The notes under the pieces: generated by a model
The model's input: the letters and a program-made list of their open reading frames with translations, nothing else
Databases searched by the model: none
Told to the model about the DNA's origin: nothing
NCBI RefSeq assembly: GCF_023008405.1
Contig: NZ_CP095376.1
Location: forward strand, 706,001 to 770,000
DNA length: 64,000 bases
Source of the DNA: Amycolatopsis sp. FBCC-B4732
GTDB lineage: Bacteria; Actinomycetota; Actinomycetes; Mycobacteriales; Pseudonocardiaceae
Direction of reading: 5' to 3'
Position numbers and translations under genes: made by a program
Part shown: piece by piece, positions 11,701-19,200 of the stretch
How positions within the stretch are numbered: position 1 is the stretch's first letter
Layout: each line of letters starts with the position of its first letter

Positions 11701-13195
11701 CGCCGTCCAAGCCCAGGTCTGGGGCCTCGGCCGCACCGCCGCCCTCGACCGCCCAGCCGGCTGGGGCGGCCTCGTCGACCTGCCCGCGAACTTCACCCCC
11801 CGAACCGGAGAACTGCTCGCCCAAGCACTGGCCGACCCGGCCGAAGACCAGGTCGCGGTAAGGGAAACCGGCCGGCTCGCCCGGCGACTCACCCCGGTCA
11901 CCGGCGCGCCCACCGCACGCCCGTGGCAGCCCCGCGGCACCGTGCTGGTCACCGGCGGCACCGGCGCGCTGGGCGCCCACGTCGCCCGCTGGCTGGCCAC
12001 CGCCGGAGCGGAACGGATCGTCCTCACCAGCCGCCGCGGCCGCCAGGCGCCCGGCGCGGAAGACCTCCTGGCCGAGCTGACCGCCCTGGGCGCCAAGGTG
12101 ACGATCGCAGCCTGCGACGTAGCCGACCGAGCCGCGCTGGCCGAGGTCCTCGACGACATCCGCGAAGACCTCACGGCAGTCGTCCACGCGGCCGGCACCG
12201 GAGGAGCGACCCCGCTCGACGACGCGGACCTCGCGCCGTTCGCGGACATCCTGACCGCGAAGGTGGCCGGCGCCGAAAACCTCGACGCCCTGCTCGGCGA
12301 CACCGAGCTGGACGCCTTCGTCCTGTTCTCGTCGATCGCCGGGATCTGGGGCAGTGGCGGCCAGTCCGCCTACGCCGCCGCCAACGCCCACCTCGACGCC
12401 CTCGCGCGCCGCCGCCGGGCCGGGGGCCGGACCGCGACCGCGCTCGCCTGGGGCCCGTGGGCCGATGGCGGCATGGCGGCCGACCACGACGCCGAGGACT
12501 ACCTGCGCCGCCGCGGCCTGCGGACCCTGCGCCCCGCCCTCGCCGTCCGCGCGCTCGCCGGTGCGGTCGGGCGCGACGAAACGACGCTGACCCTGGCCGA
12601 CGTCGACTGGGAGCGGTTCGTCCCCGCGTTCACCTCGGCGCGGTCCAGCGCGTTGCTGCTCGGCGTGCCGGAAGCACGGCGCGCAGCGGAAACCGAGCCG
12701 GTGGCCGACGGCGACCTGCGAGACGAGCTGGCCGAGCTGGACCCGGCGGAGGCCGAGCGGACGCTGCTGGGCTTGGTCCGCACCGAGGCGGCGGTCGCGC
12801 TGGGGCACCGCGGTGCCGACGCCGTCCCCGCCGCCCGGCCGTTCACCGAGCTGGGCTTCGACTCCCTGACCTCGGTCGAGTTCCGCAACCGCCTGGCGGC
12901 CGCGGCCGGCGTGGCCCTGCCCGCGACGGTCGTCTTCGACCACCCGACCCCGGCGGCACTCGCCGCGCACCTCCTCGATGTCCTGCGGCCCGGCGCCGCG
13001 GCCGACCCCGGGGAAGCCCGGATCCGGGCGGCGCTGGCCACCGTGCCGCTGGCGAAGTTCCGCGACGCCGGCCTGATGTCGGCGCTGCTGGAGCTGGCCG
13101 GCCTCGAAGACGCCACCGACGCCGGCGACGACCTGGACGAACTGGACGCCGAAGCGCTGGTGCGGCTGGCGCTCGACGGTACCGATTCCCGATGA
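2..13195 (+). CDS. Gene A: type I modular PKS, modules W1 (partial)-W2-W3, 5' end outside window
   Basis: Giant modular polyketide synthase, cytoplasmic, extending a thioester-bound chain by three units in view. The frame is open from base 2 and already encodes conserved AT sequence ([13 protein letters not shown]), so the GTG at 38 is internal and the true start lies upstream. Domain order: AT-KR-ACP of W1; KS-AT-DH-ER-KR-ACP of W2; KS-AT-KR-ACP of W3. The C-terminal tail (about 12990-13192) ends in LDAEALVRLAL, which looks like a docking helix for the next protein. The stop TGA is 21 nt before gene B, so co-transcription is likely. W1 strongly resembles W12 of gene E, including the KR loop and LRRRGLREM. 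Confident as to family; the full length and number of upstream modules are unknown. Confidence 0.97.
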   Translation, partial: RLDECGAALASFVDCSLRDVLADASALARVDVVQPALWAVMVSLAELWRSFGVVPDAVVGHSQGEIAAAVVSGALSLEDGARVVALRSRAILALAGGGGMVSVAAPLAAIEARLSDGVSIAAVNGPAAVVVSGEPAALDALIAACEADGVRAKRIPVDYASHSAQVEQLRGELLDVLAPIRPRTGDIAFFSTVTGAWIDGAELNAEYWYTNLRETVRLDVAVSTLAAEGFGTFVESSPHPVLTMAIGEADGVEALGSLRRDDGGYERFLRSLGEAHVRGVVVDWTPAFPGAHRVDLPTYAFQRRRYWLDAGVAPQPAADPVDAAFWAAVDGLDLDAVAGTLDVGPASTLAEVLPALTRWRERARAASEVDSWRYRVEWKPVATPSAPELSGRWLVVVPEGHDDAGVPAALAAHGAEPVVVSEFTGAEGYAGVVSLLALDETPSPEADFLPAGATANLALAQAMADGETPLWLLTRGGLDRRPAQAMTWGLGRVIGLELPAIWGGLLDLPAEPDAATAGLLAAALSGVDDEDQVAVRESGLLARRLVRAPFTPPAERWKPRGTVLITGGTGALGAHVARRLATDGAEHLVLTSRRGPAAPGAADLEAELSALGTRVTIAACDVADRESLAALLADLGEPVRAVVHAAGLPQATPVRETTAAEFADVVGGKVAGARNLDELLGDDVDAFVLFSSNAGVWGSGGQGAYGAGNAYLDALAEQRRARGAAATSVAWGFWGGGGMAGDVELEEQLRRRGLREMAPEAAVEALCQALDAREVFLAVADVDWARFAPGFTLSRRRPLIEDIPEVRALLEASGEPETERPALARRVAGLGEAEARRLLLDLVRAQAASVLGHDSATAVPAGRAFRELGFDSLTAVEVRNRINAATGLTLPATLVFDHPTPAALADELRRLLLGRTETAVVTSAAATDEPIAIVAMGCRFPGGVRSPEDLWRLVTDGVDALTAFPADRGWDLNSFGDEEFAEVGGFVAGAAEFDAGFFGISPREALAMDPQQRVLLETAWEVFERAGVDPASLRGSATGVFVGASSSGYGSNLEQGPSGSEGYLLTGEAPSVMSGRLSYTFGLEGPAVTVDTACSSALVAMHLASQALRQGECSLALAGGVAIMAKPMAFLEFARQRGLAADGRCKPFADAADGTGWGEGVGLILLERLSDAERNGHQILAVVRGSAVNQDGASNGLSAPNGPSQQRVIRAALANAGLSTSDVDAVEAHGTGTRLGDPIEAQALLATYGQDRTEPLWLGSVKSNLGHTQAAAGMAGVIKTVEALRHGVLPRTLHVETPSSQVDWTTGSVELLTEPREWPERDRPRRAAVSAFGVSGTNVHTILEQAPAGQPQPEPEPTDALLPQVFSAHDAAALDTLISHLPDANPVDLGFSLATTRARLEHRAVRLGEDIITGTADPDALLAVLFTGQGAQRAGMGQGLYARFPAYAAAFDAVLAHFDPSLPAAFADPALLDRTEFTQPALFAVEVALYRLVESLGIRPDFVAGHSIGEISAAHVAGVLSLEDACRLVSARASLMQALPPGGAMVSIAAPESEITLTEGVSIAAVNTPESVVISGEEAAVLDIAAEFAARGVKTKRLTVSHAFHSPLMDPMLEEFRAVAESLTYHPAAIPVISNVSGALAEPFTADYWVRHVREAVRFADGVATLKSEGARIFLELGPDGVLSAMVDGTAISALRRERDDERALLTALSTVHVHGVDVDWAAFFPGGRRIDLPTYPFQRERYWPRAGAARGDLGAVGVGALEHPLLGAAVDLAGDEGTVLSGRLSLETHPWLAGHALSGTVLVPGTALLELVVQAGDQVGCDVVDELTFAAPLVLPARGAVTVQVSAGPADSAGRRPIAVHSRHADADWTQHATGSVSQAALSRESAVEWPPAGAEPVDTTGLYARLAAMGFVYGEAFGGLTRVWREGTDVYAEVALPEPFDATGFAIHPALLDAALHPLGLGIVTPDDGAARIPFSFTRVAVHATGATELRVRLSPAGENAVALTAWDTTGAPVVTVGSLLLRPVAQAAATAPDTLFEQAWTEVTADPGAAREELVFARVTGDDVHEATAWVLGKLQTWLAEEPAGKLVVVTRGAADGALAAAAAAGLVRSAQSEHPGRFLLVDVDDDPRSEALLSTVDAFGEPQLTLREGVATAPRLVRATGMPLTPAGDSWQLVTTGGGTTDSLTLAEATEAPLDPRDVRIEVRAGGLNFRDVLISLGMYPDPAARLGSEAAGVVVEIGTDVHDLAVGDRVFGLVDDAFAPRATADARRLAPIPAGWTFAEAATVPVAFVTAYYGLFDLGGLEAGQSVLVHAAAGGVGMAAVQLARWKGAEVFATASEGKHAALRELGLDDAHLASSRTLDFREKFGRVDVVLNSLTGAFTDASLELLKPGGQFVELGKTDVREGPGYHTFDLGDPGADRIAAIFADLLAAFGRGDLTPLPVRAWDLGRAADAFRFVSQAKHIGKNVLTLPPREPAGTVLVTGGTGTLGAAVARHLARRPGVRRLVLVGRRGLDAPGAAGLVDELTALGVEAVVAAGDVAEPGFVADVLRAIPAGQPLIGVVHAAGVLDDGVLEAQTPARVSAVLRAKVDGAEALDRLTRDHDLAWFVLFSSVAGIVGAAGQSGYAAANSALDALAARRRSRGLPAVSLAWGQWDLSSAMTGKLGERDRGRIERAGIRPLSTEDALAAMDAAIGLGRPVAVPMRVDLAALRAAEDLAPLWRGLVRTPVRRSARTAVTDDGWAAQLAGLGAGEAREKLLDLVRKHVAAVLGHASPEAIDAAKAFKDSGFDSLTAVELRNRLATATGRTLPATLVFDYPNPEVLAGFLHGELAGAAPAAAPVVPTRNRTDDPIAIVAMSCRFPGDVDSADALWRLVAEGRDAIGGFPADRGWPVDELYHPDPAHPGTFYASGGGFLPGAAQFDAGFFGISPREALAMDPQQRLLLEVSWEAFERAGIEPGTLRGSNTGVFVGAAHSGYAAGSTSAAEGVEGHLMTGNAGSVLSGRVAYHLGLEGSAVTVDTACSSSLVALHLAGQALRQGECDLALAGGVAILGTPDIFVEFSRQRGLSPDGRCKAFSDDADGTGWSEGAGMVVLERLSDARRNGHEVLALLRGSAVNSDGASNGLTAPNGPSQQRVIRAALASAGLSTSDVDAVEAHGTGTTLGDPIEAQAVLATYGQDRGEPLWLGSLKSNLGHTQSAAGVAGVIKMVMAMRHGVLPKTLHVAAPSSRVDWEAGAVELLTEQRAWPATGRPRRAGISAFGISGTNAHAILELPTETAPPPAAVPEPPVVAWALSAKSEPALRAQAGKLAAAVADASPAAGALPGREPADPSPAAIAGALLARTRFEDRAVVLGGSRDELVSGLHALAAGEPAPGLVRGTASAGKLAVLFTGQGAQRAGMGRELYDRYPVYAAAFDTICAEFTVPVRDVVFGDAPGLDETGFTQPALFAVEVALYRLFESWGVRPAFVAGHSIGELAAAHVAGVFSLEDACLLVSARAALMQALPKGGAMVSIAAPEADVLPLLSDRVSIAAINGPASVVISGDEPEVLAVAAQFADRGVRTKRLSVSHAFHSPHLDPMLDEFRAAADKVTYHPAEIPVISNVSGALAEPFTADYWVDHVRQAVRFADGVATLEARGARFFLELGPDGVLSSMARDNVSENVVVVPSLRRDRPDGTAALTALSTLFANGAPADLSAVFGPAGRVALPTYAFQHEHYWLEPATPSPAVDTAFWSAVEREDVGELAGALAIDEAQRESLTALLPALSTWRRQRDEESVVDSWRYRVTWEPARETGARPAGTWLLAVPATETTLGDRIAAVLTANGVALTRLDDPAPEALAEAAATADAVLSLLALTPGAGTVPAGVAATLALLRAVPGTPVWTVTRGAVTTGATDDAPDAVQAQVWGLGRTAALDRPAGWGGLVDLPANFTPRTGELLAQALADPAEDQVAVRETGRLARRLTPVTGAPTARPWQPRGTVLVTGGTGALGAHVARWLATAGAERIVLTSRRGRQAPGAEDLLAELTALGAKVTIAACDVADRAALAEVLDDIREDLTAVVHAAGTGGATPLDDADLAPFADILTAKVAGAENLDALLGDTELDAFVLFSSIAGIWGSGGQSAYAAANAHLDALARRRRAGGRTATALAWGPWADGGMAADHDAEDYLRRRGLRTLRPALAVRALAGAVGRDETTLTLADVDWERFVPAFTSARSSALLLGVPEARRAAETEPVADGDLRDELAELDPAEAERTLLGLVRTEAAVALGHRGADAVPAARPFTELGFDSLTSVEFRNRLAAAAGVALPATVVFDHPTPAALAAHLLDVLRPGAAADPGEARIRAALATVPLAKFRDAGLMSALLELAGLEDATDAGDDLDELDAEALVRLALDGTDSR
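2783..8510 (+). other. Module W2: KS-AT(malonyl)-DH-ER-KR-ACP, fully reducing
   Basis: KS about 2783-4050 with Cys 3281 (TACSSAL), His 3686 (EAHGTGT) and His 3800 (NLGHTQ). AT about 4262-5235: Ser 4520 in GHSIGE and HAFH at 4805-4816, malonyl type. DH about 5285-6090: catalytic His 5387 (HALSGTVLVP) and Asp 5864 ([10 protein letters not shown]). ER about 6545-7425 with nucleotide-binding HAAAGGVG starting at 6944. KR about 7440-8165 with LDD motif (B type) and Tyr 7886. ACP Ser 8381. All catalytic residues are present, so this unit should end as a saturated methylene pair. The KS loop SSGYG...GSEGYLLTG is shared with W13. Confidence 0.93.
8555..12990 (+). other. Module W3: KS-AT(malonyl)-KR(A1)-ACP
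   Basis: KS about 8555-9825 with Cys 9074, His 9479 and His 9593. AT about 10165-11165: Ser 10424 in GHSIGE and HAFH at 10715-10726, malonyl. KR about 11190-12690: intact GGTGALG near 11945, Trp and Gln in WGSGGQSAY with Tyr 12371, no LDD, hence A1. ACP Ser 12863 in LGFDSLTSVEF. Predicted product: beta-hydroxy thioester without alpha branch. The KS variable loop (HSGYA...EGHLMTG) resembles that of W6; both follow fully reducing modules. Confidence 0.93.
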
Positions 13196-13204
13196 CCCAC
13201 CCCT

Positions 13205-13208
13205 GGAG
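13205..13208 (+). promoter_or_regulatory. Ribosome binding site of gene B
   Basis: GGAG lies 8 nt before the ATG at 13217 inside the 21-nt gap (13196-13216) between genes A and B. It supports this start together with the docking helix that begins right after it. Confidence 0.65.
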
Positions 13209-13216
13209 CTGAAACC

Positions 13217-16200
13217 ATGGCCACGCCTGAGAAGGTGCTCGACGCGCTGCGCGCCTCCGTCAAGGAGGCCGAGCGGCTGCGGCGGCAGAACCGGCAGCTC
13301 GTCGAGGCCGCGACCGAGCCGGTCGCCATCGTCGCGATGGCCTGCCGGTTCCCCGGTGGCGTGCGCTCGCCCGAGGGGCTGTGGGACCTGGTGGCCCGCG
13401 GTGGTGACGCCGTCACGGCGTTCCCCGCCAACCGCGGCTGGGACACCGCGACGCTGTTCGACGAAGGCCGCCCGGGCACGACGTACGCGCGAGAAGGCGC
13501 TTTCCTGCACGACGCCGACCTCTTCGACGCCGGCTTCTTCGGGATCTCGCCGCGCGAAGCCCTCGCCATGGACCCCCAGCAGCGGCTCCTGCTCGAGACG
13601 TCCTGGGAGGCCTTCGAACGCGCCGGCATCGACCCGGCTTCAGTGCGGGGCAGCCGGACCGGCGTCTTCGTCGGCTCCAACGGCCAGGACTACCTCACCC
13701 TGCTGCGCTCGTCGGCCGAGGACGTCGAGGGCTACCTCGGCACCGGCAACGCGGCGAGCGTCGTTTCCGGGCGGCTGTCGTACCTGTTCGGGTTCGAAGG
13801 CACGTCGCTGACCGTCGACACGGCGTGTTCGTCGTCGCTGGTCGCCCTGCACCTCGCCGTGCAGGCGCTGCGGCAGGGCGAGTGCGACCTGGCCCTCGCC
13901 GGCGGCGCGACGGTGATGGCCACCCCCGGCACGTTCGTCGAGTTCAGCAAGCAGCGCGGGCTCGCCCCGGACGGCCGCGTCAAGGCGTTCGCCGAGGCCG
14001 CCGACGGCACCGGCTGGGGCGAAGGCGTCGGAATGCTCCTGGTGGAGCGCCTTTCCGACGCACAGCGCCACGGCCACGAAGTCCTGGCCCTGGTCCGGGG
14101 ATCGGCGGTCAACTCCGACGGCGCGTCCAACGGCCTGACCGCGCCGAACGGCCCGTCCCAGCAACGCGTGATCCGCGCGGCCCTCGACAGCGCCCGCTTG
14201 TCCACTTCGGACATCGACGTCGTCGAGGCGCACGGTACGGGAACCACCCTCGGCGACCCGATCGAAGCGCAGGCACTCCTGGCCACCTACGGCCAGGACC
14301 GTTCGACGCCGCTGTGGCTCGGTTCGGTGAAGTCGAACATCGGGCACACCCAGGCGGCGGCGGGTGTCGCCGGGATCATCAAGATGGTCATGGCGATGCG
14401 GCACGGTGTCCTGCCGCGGACGTTGCACGTCGACGCGCCATCGTCGCATGTGGACTGGTCGGCGGGCGCGGTCGAGCTCCTGACCGAGTCCCGCGAATGG
14501 CCTTCGGACGACCGGCCTCGGCGAGCCGCGGTGTCGTCGTTCGGGGTCAGCGGCACCAACGCGCACACGATCCTGGAAGCCGTTCCGCCCGCCGAGCCGG
14601 TGCCCGCCGGGACACCGATGGGCACCCTCACGCCGTTCGTGCTGTCGGCGAAGACCCCGGAAGCCCTTCAGGCGCAGATTTCCCAGCTCGACGCGGTGAC
14701 GGCCGACCCCGTTGACATCGCCCGCACCCTGGCCACCACCCGGACGGCGTTCGAGCACCGCGCCGTCGTCCTCGAACCGAACCTGATCACCGGCGAGGTC
14801 CGCGAGGATTCCCGGCTGGCAGTGCTGTTCACCGGCCAAGGCGCGCAACGGGCCGGCATGGGCCAAGACCTCTACGCCCGCTTCCCGGTCTACGCCGAAG
14901 CTTTCGACGCCGTCCTCGCCCACTTCGACCCCGCCCTCCGCGCCGCCCTCACCGACGCCGAACTCCTCAACCGCACCGAGTTCACCCAGCCCGCGCTGTT
15001 CGCCATCGAGGTCGCGCTCTTCCGCTTGGTCGAGTCGTTCGGCGTCCGCCCGGACTTCGTGGCGGGGCACTCGATCGGCGAGATTTCCGCCGCGCACGTT
15101 GCCGGTGTCCTGTCCCTCGAGGACGCGTGCCGCCTGGTCGCCGCGCGGGCGTCGCTGATGCAGGCCCTGCCCACTGGTGGCGCGATGGTCTCGATCGCCG
15201 CCCCCGAGTCCGAGATCGTGCTGACCGAGGGCGTCTCGATCGCCGCGGTGAACGGTCCCGAGTCGGTCGTCATCTCCGGCGACGAGGCCGCCGTGCTGGC
15301 GATCGCCGCGCAGTTCCCCAAGACCAAGCGCCTCACCGTCAGTCACGCGTTCCACTCGCCGCTGATGGACCCGATGCTCGAGGACTTCCGCGCGGTCGCC
15401 GAGACGTTGAACTACCGCTCTGCGACGATCCCGGTGATCTCGAATGTGAGCGGTGCTCTCGCCGACCCGTTCACGGCCGACTACTGGGTCCGCCACGTCC
15501 GCGAGGCCGTCCGGTTCGCCGATGGAATCGCGACCCTCGAAGCCGAAGGCGTCCACACGTTCCTGGAGCTGGGACCGGACGGAGTCCTCAGCGCGATGGT
15601 GCCGGGCACGGCCTTCCCGGCCCTGCGACGTGACCGCGACGAGGAACGGACCCTGCTCGCCGCCCTCGCGGGGGTGTGGGTCAACGGCGGCGCCGTCGAC
15701 TGGGCCGCCTACCTGCCCACCGGCCCGCGGATCGACCTGCCCACCTACCCCTTCCAGCGGGAACGCTTCTGGCCCACGCCCGCACCGCAGGCCGATGTCG
15801 ACGTCCCCGCGCTCGCCGCCGAACTCGGCCTGCCCGAACACACCCTGCGCCCCGCCATCGCGGCCGTGCGGCGACGCCGTGAAGAGGCCACGGCCGCGGA
15901 CGCGTGGCGCTACCGGGTCACCTGGACACCGCTGACCGCCACCGACGTCCCGGCACCGCAGGGCGACTGCCTCGTCATCGACCCGTCCCCGCAGCTGGAA
16001 GCCGTCCTCGAGAACTGGAACGGCCGGGTCATCCGCCTCGACGGCCCTATCGGTGACATCGATCCGGTCGCCGTGTTCAGCGGTGCCGGGCTCGAGCGAA
16101 CCGTCGACCTCCTGCGCGAACTCGGTGCCACCGGGATCGACGCCCCGCTGTGGTGCGTCACCACCGGAGCCGTCCGCGCCACCGGAACCGACCCCGCGCC

Positions 16201-19200
16201 GGACCCCGATCAGGCCGCGATCTGGGGTCTCGGCCGCGCGGCCGCACTCGAACTGCCGGAGCGCTGGGGCGGCCTGATCGATCTTCCATCCACTGTGGAC
16301 GAAGACGTCGCGGCACGGTTCCTGGCACTGCTCAGCGGCGACGAGGACCAGGTCGCCGTGCGCGCGGAGGGCAGCTTCGGGCGGCGGCTGGAGCCCGCCG
16401 AGCCGGTCGCCGCTCCCGCGTGGACCCCGCGTGGCACGGTCCTCGTCACCGGCGGGACCGGCGCGCTGGGCGCCCAGGTCGCCCGCCGTCTCGCCCGGGA
16501 CGGTGCCGACCACCTGGTGCTGGTCTCCCGCCGCGGCGCCGACGCACCCGGCGCGGCCGAGCTGGCCGACGAGCTGGGCGTGCGGGTGACGTTCGCCGCC
16601 GGCGACGTCGCCGACCGGGAGTTCCTGGCCGAGCTGATCGAGCGCGTCAGTCCCGGGCTCACCGCCGTCGTGCACACCGCGGGCGTCGTGCGGTCCGCGC
16701 TGCTGTCCGAAGTGGACAGCGCCGCGGTCGCCGAGCAGTGGGCGGCCAAAGTGACCGGCGCCCGCCACCTCGACGAACTCCTCGCCGACGCCGACCTCGA
16801 CGCGTTCGTCCTGTTCTCCTCGATCGCCGGGGTGTGGGGCAGCGGGCAGCAGGGGCTCTACGGCGCCGCAAACGCTTTCCTCGACGCGCTCGCCGAAGGC
16901 CGCCGCGCCCGCGGGCTGGCCGCCACGGCCGTCGCGTGGGGTCCGTGGGCCGACGGCGGGATGGCCGCCGACAACGACGCCGAGGACTACCTCCTCCGCC
17001 GTGGTCTGCGCGCACTGGAGCCGGGCGTGGCCGTGACGGCGCTCCTGCGGGCCGCGGGCGGCGATACGAACGTCACGTTCGCCGACGTCGACTGGCCCCG
17101 GTTCGCCGCCGCGTTCACCTCCCGGCGGCCGAGCCCGCTGCTGGCCGGGATCCCGGACGCCGTCCCGGCGCCGGAAACCCCCGCGACCGGTGGTCTCGTC
17201 GGCCGGCTGCGCGGCCTGACCCCGGCGGTCGCCGACGAGGTGCTGCTGCAGCTCGTCCGTGACCAGGCCGCCGCGGTGCTCGGGCACGCGAGCGCGGCCG
17301 CCGTCGCGCCGGACCGCGCGTTCCAGGAGATCGGCTTCGACTCGCTGACCGCGATCGAGCTGCGGGACGCCCTGCACGCGGAGACCGGGCTCGCCCTGCC
17401 CGCGACGCTCGTCTACGACTGGCCGACGCCGGCCGCGCTCGCCGGTCACCTGCGGGCCGGTGTCCTCGGCGACGCCGTCACCGAAACCACCACGAAAACG
17501 GCCGCGGCGGCCGACGAGCCGATCGCCATCGTCGCGATGAGCTGCCGGTACGCGGGCGGGATCGCGTCGCCGGAAGACCTGTGGCGCCTGGTGTCCGGCG
17601 GCGCGGACGCGGTCTCCGGTTTCCCCGCCGACCGCGGCTGGGACCTCGAAAACCTCTACGACGCCGACCCCTCGCGACTCGGCTCGGTCAGCGTCACCGA
17701 AGGCGCTTTCCTCGACGCGGCAGGCGGTTTCGACGCCGGGTTCTTCGGCATCTCGCCGCGCGAGGCACTCGCGATGGACCCGCAGCAGCGGCTCCTGCTG
17801 GAGCTGACGTGGGAGGCGTTCGAGCGCGCGGGCATCGACCCGGCTTCGGTCCGGGGGAGCCGGACCGGCGTGTTCGCCGGCACCAACAGCCACGACTACA
17901 CGACGCTGCTCCTCGGCTCGGCCGACACCCTCGAAGGCCACATCGCGACCGGCAACGCGGCGAGCGTCGCATCGGGCCGGCTCTCTTACACCTTCGGCTT
18001 GGAGGGCCCGGCCGTCTCGGTCGACACGGCGTGCTCGTCTTCGCTGGTCGCGCTGCACCTGGCCGTCCAGTCGCTGCGGCTCGGCGAATGCTCGATGGCG
18101 CTGGCGGGCGGCGTCACGGTGATGGCGACGCCGGGCACGTTCGTGGAGTTCAGCCGCCAGCGCGGCCTCGCCACCGACGGTCGTTGCAAGGCGTTCGCCG
18201 AGGCCGCGGACGGCACGGCGTGGGGCGAAGGCGCGGGCCTGGTCCTGCTCGAACGGCTCTCGGACGCCGAGCGCAACGGACACCGCGTGCTGGCCGTGGT
18301 CCGCGGCTCGGCGGTCAACCAGGACGGCGCGTCCAACGGCCTCACCGCGCCGAACGGCCCGGCCCAGCAGCGCGTCATCCGCGCGGCACTGGCCGACGCC
18401 GGTCTGTCCACTTCGGACGTCGACGTGGTCGAAGCCCACGGCACCGGAACCACTTTGGGCGACCCGATCGAAGCCCAGGCGCTCCTGGCCACCTACGGCC
18501 AAGACCGTGAGACGCCGTTGTGGCTCGGCTCGGTGAAGTCCAACATCGGCCACACCCAGGCCGCCGCGGGCGTCGCCGGCGTGATCAAGATGGTGATGGC
18601 GATGCGGCACGGCGTGCTGCCGCGGACGCTGCACGTCGACGCGCCCTCTTCGCACGTGGACTGGACGGCGGGTGCCGTCGAGCTGCTGACCGAGTCGCGC
18701 GAGTGGACGGCCGACCGGCCGCTGCGGGCCGCGGTCTCGTCGTTCGGCATGAGCGGCACCAACGCGCACACCGTACTGGAAGCCGTTTCCCAGCAGGAGC
18801 TTTCGCCTGCCGCTGAGTCAGGCCCGGTTCCGTGGGTGCTCTCGGCTCGTTCGGCCGATGCCCTGCGCGGCCAGGCGCAGGCTCTGCTCGGGGTGGCCGG
18901 TACTCCGGCGGACATCGGCTTCTCCCTGGTCGCCACCCGGGCTTCCCTGCCGCACCGCGCGGTCGTGACCGGCGACTTCGCCGAGGGCCTGACTGCGCTG
19001 GCCGAGGGTACCCCGGCGGCGAACGTCGTCACCGGCGTGGCCGGGGCGCCGGGCAAGGTCGCCCTGGTCTTCCCCGGTCAGGGCTCCCAGTGGGCCGGAA
19101 TGGCACTCGAACTCGCGGAGTCTTCGCCGGTCTTCGCCGCCCGCCTCGACGAGTGCGCGGCTGCGCTGGACTCCTTTGTGGACTGGCAGCTCCGTGACGT

